From Ehretia macrophylla (taxonomy: Eukaryota; Streptophyta; Magnoliopsida; Boraginales; Ehretiaceae): a DNA stretch of 64,000 nt. The notes beneath the pieces are model-generated. The model was not told where the DNA came from, did not search any database, and saw only the letters and a program-made list of their open reading frames with translations. Where the stretch lies: assembly GCA_037974665.1 (NCBI GenBank), contig CM075768.1, positions 12,019,001 to 12,083,000 of the forward strand. The letters run 5' to 3'. Below, one piece after another: positions 24,244 through 36,250 of the stretch; position 1 is the stretch's first letter; each line of letters starts with the position of its first letter. A program made the translations under genes and the position numbers.

Positions 24244-24388
24244 TTTCTTTTTTTTATTTTTCCATTTTCTTTTCAAATCAAAGCTCTCGCTGACGTCACC
24301 CCTCCAACAGTGATGTTAGTCTACCAAGTCAGCAACATGTCAACTTACGTGTCATTTACGTGTCCTCCACGTCATCAGAATAACATAT
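24244..24388. other. short spacer between two retroelements
   Basis: 145 bases of sequence older than the neighbouring insertions. It contains TGACGTCA at about 24291 and several ACGTGTC/ACGTCA repeats. No gene is seen. Confidence 0.6.
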
Positions 24389-25540
24389 TGTTAGCCCAAA
24401 GAGCTTTTAATCTTGGTCTTGATGATAAAAAACCATGATTATGTTTAATGAGTTTGTTTAAGTGTGCATGAGTGTGATGAATCAAGATTGACTCTGATTC
24501 CAAGTTCATCAAGCTAAAGAAGAAAGAAGATCATCTATCAACTCAAGAAATGATAAAGATTCAGAGAATGAAGATGGAGCTATAAGGATGGAGATGGAAG
24601 TCATAAAGGATTCCAGTTGGGACTTGATCGGGGTTTGGGTCTTACAAATGGTATATGCTCAATGATGATTCCTATAAGTATTTTTGAAATATTCATCTAT
24701 CTTTGAAAAAATATTTTACAAAAGACTCTTTAAAAGAAACATAAAAAAACCCAAGTCCTTGCAAAGGGGTCTTCTGCCCGAGGCTCCTCTACCGGACGAG
24801 GTCCCCTCAACCGGTCGACCGGTCGGGCCAAAACACTGTTTTAAAATAGAACCATTTTTGAATGTTGTAGAACATTACTTACACATCTTTTAACCTCTAT
24901 TAAGCTCTCTCAATTGCCATATTTCAAAGCACTGATTCAAAGCAACTACTCTTGATTTCTAACATTATTTTCATCTTTGAATCATCATTGTGCTATACTA
25001 GAGCAAGAATTTGTGATCAATATTGAGTGAAGCATTCATTGTAGTCATCTACCCTAAAAGATGGCTTTTTTTATTAATCTCAAATACTTATCAAAAGAGA
25101 GAGTTAAATACTTTGAAAGGAAGGAATTCATTGTCAAATGTGTTGGGGTTGAAGCTTTGTATTGAGAAGTAATTTTTTCTATTGTAAAAGCTTGAACTAC
25201 CATTGTAGTTGGTTTGTGGACTCACCAACATTTGAAAATTCACGATAGTGAAGATTATTGAAATCCTAAGCAGGAAGCTTAGGTCGTAGACTTAGGCGGG
25301 GGCCGAACTACGCTAAATCGTGATTTACAATCTCTTTCTCTCAACTATCTATTTGTATTATTTTCTACATAGTAAGTGTTTGATAAATTGTCTCACTTGT
25401 AATTTTTATTGCTAGAGTACATATTTGATATAAGATTGTTTTTTATTAATCATTGCTAGTATATTGTCTAATCGAAAAAGTACTATTATTGCCTATATAA
25501 CCTAATTCACCCCCCTCTTAGGTTCAATCAAGGGACAACA
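24389..25540 (+). repeat. SIRE-like 5' LTR
   Basis: 1152 bp, starting TGTTAGCCC and ending GGGACAACA, directly followed by AGTATCAAAAGC, the primer-site region. It contains the palindrome ACCGGTCGACCGGT at 24810-24823. Confidence 0.88.
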
Positions 25541-25598
25541 AGTAGTATCAAAAGCTAGGACTTTGCATATAGCTTAACATCTAACAAATAAAATATTA

Positions 25599-28500
25599 AT
25601 GGCAAACAATACTACTTCTCATTTCTTTGAGGGTTGCTCCACTAATAGGCCTCAATTGTTTATAGGTATTAATTTCAATTATTGGAAGAACAAGATGGAG
25701 ACATACATACAAGCTATTGACTACGTTCTATGGTCATTGGTAGAAGATGGCCCTTATGTTCCAATGAAGGAGGTAGCGGTCAAAGATGCTTCAAGTTCAA
25801 GCTGTGTTGAGAAAGTCAAAACCATCAACGTACCCAGGGAAATGAGTGAGTTCAATGATCAAGACATTATCATGATTACCAAGAACTCAAGAGCCAAGAA
25901 TATCCACTATTATGCTCTAAATGAAACTGAGTATAGTCGTGTGAGTCAATGTGAAACCGCTTATAAGATTTGGGAGACGTTACACATGTCTTATCAAAGG
26001 ACGTCTCAAGTGAAGAATACCAAAATTGATCTTCATATCCATGAGTATGATTTGTTTCGTATGAAGGCTAAAGAATCACTAAGCGAAATGCATCAAAGAT
26101 TCTCCAAAATTGTAAACAACTTGAGTGCTATTGGACAGAAATATCCAAATGAAGAACTCAACCAAAAGATTCTCATGGCCCTTCCAAAATAATACAAACC
26201 AAAGATGACATTAATTAGAGAATCAACCGATCTCTCCAAGTTAAAGGTGCATGAGCTCATCTGCAACCTTGAGACGGAGGAACTTATATTGAATCAAGAG
26301 AAGAAACGAGATGAAGAAGAAAAGAAGACAAAGAAATCACTTGTTCTCATTGCTCAATCTCAATCAAGTGATGAAGACAAAGAGGATAGTGATCTTGATG
26401 AGCTTGCACTCCTTGCAAAGAATTTTAAGAAATTCTTGAAATACAAAAAGATAAATAAAGGAGAGCCCATCAACAACAAAGTCAAGAGAAGATTCAAATA
26501 GAAGATGAACAAGACCAAAGAAGAGATTAAGTGCTTCAATTGTGACAAGTCGAGACACATCCAAGCAAAGTGTCCAAAATTGATCAAAGAGAAACAAAAA
26601 GCAATGAAGGCTTATGTTTAAAATGATGTATCAACCGATGGTGAAAGTGGAAGCGAAACCGAAGTAGCTGACTTTGTTTGCTCTATGGCTAGAGATGATG
26701 AGGTAACTTATTCGTCTTGTTATAAATCTTCTTTTTCTAATGATGATGAATGCACTTTTGAGGAACTAATAAATGAATTTTCAAAACTACATAGCTTTCT
26801 CCTTGCACATTCAAAAGTAAAGAATCTTCAAAAAGAAAATGATGAACTTCAAAAAGAAATTAAAGAGCTTAGAGATAAGAATGATACTCTTACCAAAGAG
26901 ATTTGTTAGTACATCATTTAAAGATAAAAAATGAAGTAGAGATCAAATATTTTGAAAAACAAGTTCTTTATTTACAAAATAATCTTGCCAGATTTTCAAA
27001 GGGAACAAAATCCTTGGATGAAATCCTTGGCTCCCAAAAATTACCATTTGACAAAGGTGGGATTGACTATGAGTCATTTTCTAAGCCAAAGTTCTCAAAA
27101 ACTACCTTTGTGAAAGCTTCTCAATCCTTAATTGTCCATCTACCAGTAAAAGAATCACAAAAAGTACAAATTGACAAAATAGGAATTGCCTATAAGCCAC
27201 ATCCAAAAAGTTTTCAAAATTATTTTGTCAAAGCATCATCCTCTTGGCATGTAGCCTCAACATCAAGAGGATCATTTAAGAGATGTACTTATTATGAGAA
27301 GATTGGTCATAATGCATCACAATGTAGATTTAGAAACATGGTGAGAAGAGATTCTCACATTCCTTTATGGATTAGACCCAAATGGGTTGTTAGATGTGTT
27401 AGGACTTCGTACTAACACAAAACAACCCAATAGAATCTTGGGGACCAAAATGAACTTGTTTTGTTTGTATGAATGATAGGTTGCCCTAAAGGTGAAGTAT
27501 GAAGATACTTGGGGTTATTGATAGTGGGTGCTCAAGGAACATGACGGGTGATGTCTCTTTCTTCTATGTGATTGACAAAGACTTTAAAGGTAAAGTTAGC
27601 TATGGAGGAAATGAATAAGGCAAAGTCATTGGTAAGGGTAGCATAGGAGATATAAACTCTCTTTCCATTCATGATGTCTTGTATATTAAAGGTCTTAGAC
27701 ATAATTTGCTATGTGTGAGCCAATTTTGTGATAGTGGATTTAGAGTTGAATTTTTATCTACTTGTTGCAAGGTGTATGATAAAGATGATAAAGTGTTGTT
27801 TGTTGGTAATAGATGCGATAATGTGTATGTGATTAATTTTCATGAATTAAAGTGTCAAAATGTGACATGCTTAGTTACCATTAATGAAGACTCATGGCTA
27901 TGGCATAGGAGACTTGGTCATGCTAGCATGGATTTACTTACTAAACTTTCTAGAAAAGAACTTGTCATAGGTCTTATTAAGACTAGATTTCAAAAAGACC
28001 ATTTATGTGATGCATGCCAATTTGGAAAACAACACAAAACATCTTTCAAAACAATTAGCAAGGTAACCACATCAAGAGCTTTACAAAAATTACATATAGA
28101 TCTTTTTGGTCCAATGGATATGGCAAACCTATGTGGATCTAGATATGTCTATGTTATCATAAATAATTACACTAGATTTACATGGCTGAAACCCCTTGCA
28201 CATAAAAATAATGCCTTCAATGAATTTTCTAAACTTTGTAATAAGGTGCAAAATGAGAAAGACTATTATATAAATTGTATTCATAGTGACCAAGGCACTG
28301 AATTTATAAATGCATCTTTTACAGACTATTGTGAAGTACATGGCATTGAACATAATTTTTCGGCTCTTAGAACTCCTCAAAAAATAGGGTAGTGGAAAGG
28401 AAGAATCGGACTTTACAAAAATGCCAAGAACAATGTTGAAAGAAAACAACTTGCCAACATATTTTTGGGGTGAAGCCATAAATACCGCATGTTATGTGTT

Positions 28501-30635
28501 AAACCGTGTGCAAATTAGACATTTTCTAAAGAAAACACCTTATGAATTATGGAAAGGTAGAGCACCAAATGTGTCTTATTTTAAAGTATTTGGTTGTAAA
28601 TGTTTCATCCTACATACAAAAAAATATCTTGGCAAATTTGATTATAAATTGGATGAATGACTTTTTATGGGTTACTCTTTTAAAAGCAAGGCTAATAGAG
28701 TGTTTAACAAAAGGAACATGCTTATTAAAGAGTCTATCCATGTGGATTTTGATGAAACTAATCATTTTGCCCCAAAAAAGAATGATGATGATGTAGGTGT
28801 TCTCGAAGTAGACATTCAAATCCTACCTACAACCATTGGCAATGAGGGAACCCCAAGTGATCCAAAGGAGACACATCTTGAAAAGGGTTAGACTTCAAAG
28901 GATGGTGAAACTCTAGCAAATCCACAAGACAATGAACAACCAATGCAAAATGTCCAAGAAGCTACAACAAATGAAGATCTACCAAAGTGTTGGAAGTTTG
29001 TGAGAGATCATCCAAATGATCAAATTCTTGGTGATCCTTCCAATGGAGTAAGAACTCGGTCCAATCTAAATGTTTATTGTGAACATGTTGCTTTTCTTTC
29101 TCAAGTAGAACCTAAAACTGTTAAAGAAGCTTTAAATCATGAATATTGGATAATTGTCATGCAAGAAGAATTAAATCAATTTGAAAGAAATGAAGTATGG
29201 TATCTAGTTGAAAAACCTAAGGATTAGCCTATAATTGGTACAAAATGGGTTTTTAGAAATAAACTAGATGAATCTAGGGCTATAACTAGAAATAAAGCTA
29301 GGCTAGTGGCTCAAAGGTATAATCAAGAAGAAGGAATAGATTATGATAAGACTTTTGATCCCGTAGCTAGACTTGAATCTATTCGTATGTTTTTTGCCTT
29401 TGCATGTTATATGGACTTTAAATTATATCAAATGGATGTAAAAAGTGCCTTTCTAAATGGCTATCTCAAGGAAGAAGTTTATGTGAAACAACCACCCATA
29501 TTTGAAGATTCTAACTTGCTAAATCATGTATATAAAGTAGATAAGGCATTATATGGCCTTAGGCAAGCACCTAGAGCATGGTATGATAGACTTAGTAATT
29601 ATTTGCTTGAAAAAAAGGTTCACTAGAGGCAAATTAGATTCCACTCTCTTTGTTAAAACAAAAGGCAAAGATATATTGCTTGTATAAATCTATGTTGATG
29701 ATATAATCTTTGGTGCTACTAAAGAATCTCTTTGTGAATATTTCTCTAAGTGCATGCACAAGGAATTCAAAATGAGTATGATAGGAGAATTGAATTTCTT
29801 TCTCAGACTTCAAATCAAGCAAACACAATAGGGTACTTTAATCAATCAATTCAAGTACACTAGAGAACTCATCAAGAAGTTTGGGCTTGAGTCAGCAAAA
29901 GAAATGAGTACACCAATGTCAACGTCAATCAAACTTGACAAAGATGAGAAAAGTAACAAGGTAGATGAAAAGTAATATCGAGGTATGATCGGAAGCCTTC
30001 TTTATTTAACTGCATCTTGACCTGATATTGTATTTGCTGTGTGCTTATGTGCTCATTTTCAATCTTGTCCCAAAGAGTCTCACTTAAATGCAGTAAAAAG
30101 AATCATTAGATATCTTATGGGAACTATAGATTTAGGATTATGGTATCCGAAAGGCACATCATTTGAACTAGTAGGTTATTCGGATGCGGATTATGCTGGA
30201 TATCGAGTAGATAGAAAGAGTACTAGTGGATGTTGTCAATTTCTAGGTCAATAATTAATCTCATGGTCTAGTAAGAAACAAAATAGTGTAGTCTCTCTAC
30301 AACTGAAGATGAATACGTATCTGCCGGAAATTGCGTTGTCCAAATTCTTTGGATGAAACAAAATTTGCTCGATTAAGGTCTTGTGTACGATAATGTGCCT
30401 ATTAGATGTGACAATACAAGTGCCATTAATTTTACTAAGAATCCCATACAACATTATAGGACTAAACATATTGAAATTATGCATCATTTCATTAGAGATC
30501 ATGTTCAAAAAAGGGATGTTGTTCTTGAATTTGTTGATTCATTGCATCAATTAGCTAATATTTTTACCAAACCATTGCATGAGAATCAATTTTGTGTGAT
30601 TAGAAGAGAGTTGGGCATGCTTAAAATATGTTAAA
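25599..30635 (+). pseudogene. SIRE-like gag-pol region (broken)
   Basis: Gag begins at 25599 (MANNTTSHFFEG). It has the FNYWKNKMETYIQA segment and a UBN2-like region, then a CCHC knuckle near 26535-26580 (CFNCDKSRHIQAKC). A K/E-rich coiled segment follows at about 26810-26910. The pre-integrase part is near 27895-28060 (WHRRLGHASMD). The integrase core is about 28070-28660, with DLFGPMD at about 28100. Reverse transcriptase is about 29140-29830 and RNase H about 30000-30635 (SDADYAG and ANIFTKPLH). The frame is broken in many places. Confidence 0.87.
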
Positions 30636-30710
30636 ATTGCTAAACTTGAAGTTTTCCAAGTGAAAAACCACTTCCTAGCAGAATCAGCCCAACCGGAAAA
30701 GGGTGTGCCC

Positions 30711-30724
30711 ACCGGTCGACCGGT
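30711..30724. repeat. 14-bp perfect palindrome, internal copy
   Basis: ACCGGTCGACCGGT occurs here between RNase H and the extra ORF, as well as once in each LTR (24810-24823 and 33032-33045). Each copy lies within a block of similar CGGTCGA-type words. Confidence 0.9.
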
Positions 30725-30944
30725 AACTCTACCCCTCATTCGGTCGACGTGCCTTTCAAATTCCCCATTCAACTATAAAAAGGGTGTTAAGCCTCCTAAC
30801 TTTTCACAACCAACTCAAAAGTTTTTCATTCCATTCAAATCTTCTTAAACATCCCTTCAAACTTCCTTCACACACCAAGTGTTTGATAAAATTCCCTAAC
30901 CAAGCTTTTCCTTTGTTTTTCTCGAAATTCTTACTTCTACATAT

Positions 30945-32117
30945 GGCATCCTCATCAAGGCTAGGTTCTAAGAAAAGAAGGACCGAGTTTAGGCCTCATA
31001 CCATTGATCCATAGGATCCCTCATATATCATTGGCTCGGGTGATCACTCCAAGAAGGAAAATCTTTGGGGAAAAATCATTGATCCTCCAAATTTTTTAGA
31101 ACAAACCAATATCAACAAATTGTTTCATCATAAAAAATAGCTTCCTCTCTTTGGACTTGAGGATATCAATTGCAATGAATGGATTCAAGAATTCTATGCC
31201 TACTTGGTTGAAGGAGAAGAAGAGGGTAAAAGTAGGATAAAAAGTAAAGTTAATGGCATGAATATTTTTTTGAGCAAACGACATGTGGCTAGCATGCTTG
31301 GTTTCCCAATAGTGGCCTCAAGATCTACTATGTTGCCAACTTACCAAAAGGACAACACGACAATGCCCAACAAGAGATGATTGCTACATTGTGGGATGGT
31401 TTGAGAAGGTCAGAGACATTCATGCCTAAAAGAGATGACATATGTGCTGAAAAATGATTGATTCTCTATATTATGAATCAAGTCATCATGCCTCGAAGTG
31501 TAAAAGACAGGTCTATTCCATTCTTTACAGGTTATGTCATGCACTTTATCTACAAAAAGGTAAGAGTCAACCTCCCCTATATCATACTTAGTCATATGTT
31601 GGCTTTCAAGAAGAAGTCTCTGCCCTATGGAATGATCTTATGTCATCTTTTCCAACTAAAAAATGTTGTTCGTGTTGGTCACTTTAAACCTCTTAATTTT
31701 ACCACCTATCCTCTTGATAAATATTGTCTTGATAGATAATATATGGCTCTTGTGAATAATGAGGTCATCTATATAGAGCAATGTCAATTCCTCAAGGGTC
31801 AAACTGAAATCGCTTTCAATATAGAAAACTGTGATGTTGGGGAGAAGGGAGATAAAACTGCAAGCGAAGGTGAAGAATGAGGTGAAGAAGCAAGAGATGC
31901 CAACATTGGGGATTCATGGGCTGACATTGGAGGTGCAAGTTCTTCTAGAAGAAGAAGATCTTGCCAAGCCACTCTTGAAGAAGTCAATACCAAGCTTGAC
32001 AATTTGACTTCACGAGTTAATCAATTATCTTTGGATGTTAGAACTGGATTTGATCAAGTAAACACCGAGATGAAGGGTATGAATACCATTCTTGAAAGAT
32101 CTATGAGAAGTTTATAA
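30945..32117 (+). pseudogene. extra 3' ORF of the SIRE-like element (broken)
   Basis: Begins MASSSRLGSKKRRTEFR at 30945, 310 bases after RNase H. Middle parts include VNGMNIFLSKRHVASMLGFP at about 31250-31310 and LPYIILSHM at about 31575. The end (about 31970-32110) is strongly coiled-coil-like (LEEVNTKLDNLTSRVNQL). SIRE elements are known to carry an ORF here that is sometimes called envelope-like; no transmembrane or fusion segment is obvious. A related ORF lies on the minus strand at 36830-38236 and 45719-46100. It is broken in a few places. Confidence 0.65.
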
Positions 32118-32611
32118 AGGACTAGGAAGGATGCTTTGAGATGCCTAGGATGTTTTTATTTCCCTTATCCCCTAGATATTGCACTTTTCCTTTCAAAAAC
32201 ATCTTTTCATGCATTTTCAGTGTTTTAAGTTTTCAACTCTCTATGATCTTCCAATATATGCTTTTATTATCTTACTCTTTAGTTTTCATTTACTATACTT
32301 TGCTTTACATTATTTTCTTTCCTCTTCTATTACCTTGTTTACTAATGACAAAAAGGGGGAGAAAAAATTGTGTAGTAAAATGTGTAGACAAAAAGCTAAT
32401 ATGATAAAACTTAGAACTTGAGCATAAAAGAAGACTCATACATTCAGGAGAAGCAAGAAATCAACTTTAGTAAAAGTATGCACAAGTTGAGGGGGAGTTT
32501 GTACAAACTTATATCTTAAAATTTCAGGTTCAAGCAAACTTAAAGTGAACCTCTCTCAAACTCATTATACTTACATTGTTACTATTATTTGAGAAAGGTT
32601 TTGTCATCATC

Positions 32612-32625
32612 AAAAAGGGGGAGAT
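32612..32625 (+). other. polypurine tract
   Basis: AAAAAGGGGGAGA ends at the first base of the 3' LTR, as expected for the plus-strand primer. Confidence 0.85.
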
Positions 32626-33786
32626 TGTAAGCCCAAAAGGCTTCTAATATTGGTTTTGATGATAACAAATCATGATTATGTTTAATGAGTTTGTTTAAGT
32701 GTGCATGAGTGTGATGAATCATGATTGACGTCGATTCCAAGTTCATCAAGCTAAAGAAGAAAGAAGATCATCCATCAACTCAAGAAATGATAAAGATTCA
32801 AAGAATTAAGATAGAGCTATAAGGATGCAGACGGAAGTCATAAGGGATATCGGTTGGCACTTGATCGGGGTTTGGGTCTTGAAAATGGTATATACTAAAT
32901 GATGATTCCTAAAAGTATTTTTGAAATATTCATCTATCTTTGAAAAAAGATTTTACAAAAAACTTTTTAAAAGAAACATAAAAAAACCCAAGTCGTTGCA
33001 ACCTTTGAGCAAACCGGATGACCCTAGGGGAACCGGTCGACCGGTGCCAAAGGGGTCTTCCGCTCGAGACTCCTCTACCGAATGAGGTCTCCTCAACCGG
33101 TCGACTAATGGAGAAGGGGTTGACTGGTCGAGCCAAAATGCTGTTTTAAAAATAGAGCCATTTTTTAACGTTGGAGAGCATTAATTACACATCTTTCAGC
33201 CTCTATTAAGCTCTCTCAACTGCCATCTTTCAAAGCATTGATTCAAAGCAACTACTCTTGATTTCTAACATTATTTTCATCTTTAAATCATTAGTGTGCT
33301 ATACTAGAGCAAGAATTTTTGTTAATCTCAAACACTTATCAAAAGAGAGAGTTAAACACTTTGAAATGAAGGAATTCCTTGTCAAAGGTGTTAGGGTTGA
33401 AGCTTTGTATTGAGAATGAAATTTTCTATTGTAAAAGCTTGAATTACCGTTGTAGTTGGTTTGTAGACTTACCAATATTTGAAGAGTCACAATAGTGAAG
33501 ATTGTTAAAATCCTAAACGGGGAGCTTAGGTTGTAAACTTAGACGGGGGACAGATCACGCTAAATCACGATTTGCAATCTCTTTCTCTCAACTCTCTCTT
33601 GCATTATTTTCTGCACACTAAGTGTTTGATAAATTGTCTAACTTATAATTTTTATTGCTAGAGTGCATATTTAATTAAGATTGTTTTTGATTAATCATTG
33701 CTAGTATATTGTCTAATCGAAAAAGTAGTATTATTGTCTATATAACCTAATTCAACCCCCTCTTAAGTTCAATCAAGGGATAACAC
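32626..33786 (+). repeat. SIRE-like 3' LTR
   Basis: 1161 bp, starting TGTAAGCCC and ending GGGATAACA. It pairs with 24389-25540 and carries the palindrome ACCGGTCGACCGGT at 33032-33045. Confidence 0.88.
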
Positions 33787-34330
33787 ATGTCATCTTCCAT
33801 GTCAACAAGTTGAATCAACTTGCCATGTCATCAACATGTTAGCGTTGGCATAGCGCCACAACAACCTAGTTTTTGCCACATTAACACCTTTTCCCAAAAA
33901 AAAAGGACAAAATACCCTTCCCTAGGTCTTTCGGCATCCTAAGTTCATTTTTGAAATCTGTTTTCTAGAATTCTCACTTCAAATATCAGTTTTAGCCCTA
34001 CAATGGAGCATATGAATATCTCAAAGAAACATGTAATAGCTCATTCATCCTCTCAATAGGAGTGCAAGTACTATCATCTCTATGGTCACTCCCTTTTGTA
34101 CTGCTCTACTCAAATGTGATCCTTTTGCAAGAAAATTTGTCCTGGTCATTACCTACTTGAGTGCTATCATAATCCCAACAAAAATTCTCAAGGAAATTGA
34201 CAAAATGGTAGTTCCTTTTAGGCTTAGAGTACATTAGACACCTCATTCTATTCTTCAACTGTCACCACAACAGAGGGATCTCCTGCTCCCCTCCTGGCCT
34301 TGGACTACAAGTAGCCCATAACAAATCAAC
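33787..34330 (+). mobile_element. copia gag remnant (zinc-knuckle part)
   Basis: Plus-strand translation at about 34060-34190 shows two spaced Cys/His clusters followed by YHNPNKNSQGN. This resembles the double knuckle of some plant copia gags (C..C...GH....C, then C.YCKK.GH....C). The surrounding sequence has no intact frame. Only a short fossil remains. Confidence 0.4.
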
Positions 34331-35335
34331 TACATACTATAAAACTTCTCTTCTCTCTCACACACATGCCCCACGCATTTCCCAACTTGGCCGACACCTC
34401 TCTTCTTTTTTTCTTTCTTGTATTATTTTGCTAAATTAAATATGCTTAGTTCCAATTTAAGCCACAACAATTCCAAATAAGAAATTCTCCAAAATAGAAA
34501 ACTTAGTTGAAATTGGATACTATATTTAGCAATATCTAAATATATAAGAAGTAAGCAAGAAAACTTTAACAAACATCTTTAGAGAAATAGGCTAGAAGAA
34601 GGACCAAAAGACATAAATAACTTGGCTAAAAAGACCAAAATGCCCTTACTAACCCCATAGCACATTTAGGCTTTTCAACCATGACTTATTCTACTAAAAA
34701 GTCATGGCCACACTCCAATTTGATTATTGCTTTTCACAGAAGCTCGTCATATTACGTACGATCTTTTTCTTTGACCTACTAGTAGAATGACCAAAATACC
34801 CCTCAATGTAACACTCACAAATAAGAAAGACTTTACATGTACTATCTCTTCCTTGATTGCATCTTCTCCTTGAGACATCTAATCCTTGTACTAATTACCC
34901 TCCAAATATAGAACACTTGATATAGGGAGCAACTCTTAAGCCACATATCTGACATATTCCTAGAGTACATCACTAAGCTTAGATTAGGATGATCTTTCGA
35001 ATTATTACATGGGAGCGATTAACCCATATCACGAATGGATCTGCTAGGTTATTTGCTTAAGTAATTTATTCTACCATTATATCCCTTCATTGGATAAACT
35101 CTCGGATTAAATTGTACTTTCTCTCTATATGTTTGTCTTTTTCTATGATTCCTTGGCTCCTTATATTGTGATACAACATCACTATTATCACAATACATGA
35201 TAATAGGTCAATTGACTACTAACACTACTTCTAACTCTTCAAGGAACCCGTTAAGCCATATTGCTTCTTTCGTAGCTTCAAGCGCTACTACATACTATGC
35301 TTCTATGGTTGAATTAGCAATACATTACAAAAAAG
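34331..35335 (-). mobile_element. copia remnant: RNase H end and LTR segment
   Basis: On minus, 35330-35045 reads as copia RNase H (ALEATKEAIWLNGFL, then MYCDNSDVV). It runs into sequence at 34570-35060 that matches 57150-57615 over about 450 bases, the same LTR family in the same orientation. It is strongly decayed. Confidence 0.65.
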
Positions 35336-35339
35336 TGTT

Positions 35340-36250
35340 AATATTCTAAAATCATTGTCCCAAAAGTCCTGATAAGGAAGAGAGCTTAAGACGGATTCCA
35401 TATGCGTCAGCAATTGGCAGTCTCTTGCGTGCTATATTGTGAACTAAACCAGATATCTACTTTGCGGTTGGCATGGTTAGCCAATATCAGTCAAACTCAA
35501 GACAGACTCACTGGGTAGTGGTCAAACATACATTCAAGTATATTCAGAGAACGAAGGATTATATGTTAGTCAACCGAGCTGAGTATGTAGTGACATAAGA
35601 AGCTGTTTGGCTAAGAAAGTTCTTGTTAGGGTTGAGCCTGCTGTAGAAAAACCAATAGTTATATATTGGAACCGTAGCACAAAGCAAAAAATCCAAAGAA
35701 TCATAAGAAAGACAAACACATTGAGAGAAAATATCACTTAATTTGGGAGTTCATCCAAAGAGGGGACATAGTGATAGATAAAATTGTCTCTACAAATAAC
35801 TTAGCAGATACTTTTACTAAGACTCTTACGGAGAAGGTCTTTTCTGTACAGGTTGAGTCAATAGGGGTTAAGTTGTTAGATAGCATAACCTATTGCTCCT
35901 TCGTGCAAGTGGGAATCTGTTGGGATTATGATATGCCCGAAAGACCACTAGCACAATGTCATCAATATATCTGGATATTTGTAATTAATAATTATTGTCA
36001 TCTTACTTTTATGAGCATGTTTCTCTCTTGTATGGTTGGCTTATATATATATGTGTCTGTAAGGCTCTTACTTCAAGTGTTGACTTGGCTACGTGGTGAT
36101 TTTGTACAGAAGGTCCAAATTATGGTTACTTGTTAAGCAAAAATATTTTGTCCATAACTAAGTAGTAGAGTTGGACACTCTATTATGGTAGAAATTATTG
36201 TGAATAAGTTCCATTTACTGTAGGGTGATCTACCTTGATCATGGATAGGG
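35340..36250 (+). mobile_element. copia remnant: RT/RNase H end and partial 3' LTR
   Basis: At 35395-35870 the plus strand gives ASAIGSLL, then KHIERKYHLIWEFIQRGDI and ADTFTKTL, the copia RNase H C-terminus. A purine tract GTGGGAATC precedes an LTR start TGTTGGGATTATG at 35918. This LTR matches the antisense LTR at 56338-58220, sharing blocks such as AGACCACTAGCA and AGAAGGTCCAA. Its 3' limit near 36250 is approximate. Confidence 0.65.

Larger units (their letters stand above)
24389..33786 (+). mobile_element. SIRE-like Ty1/copia element with an extra 3' ORF
   Basis: LTRs are 24389-25540 and 32626-33786. Both start TG and end ACA, and differ by about 8 percent in the first 370 bases compared by eye. 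Flanks CATAT and CATGT look like a once-identical target duplication. Order: LTR, primer site, gag, pol (integrase before reverse transcriptase), a separate 3' ORF, a purine tract AAAAAGGGGGAGA, and LTR. The extra ORF after RNase H, the long LTRs and this purine tract fit the SIRE/Maximus lineage. The coding parts carry well over ten breaks. It is older than the copia at 8030. Confidence 0.9.
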
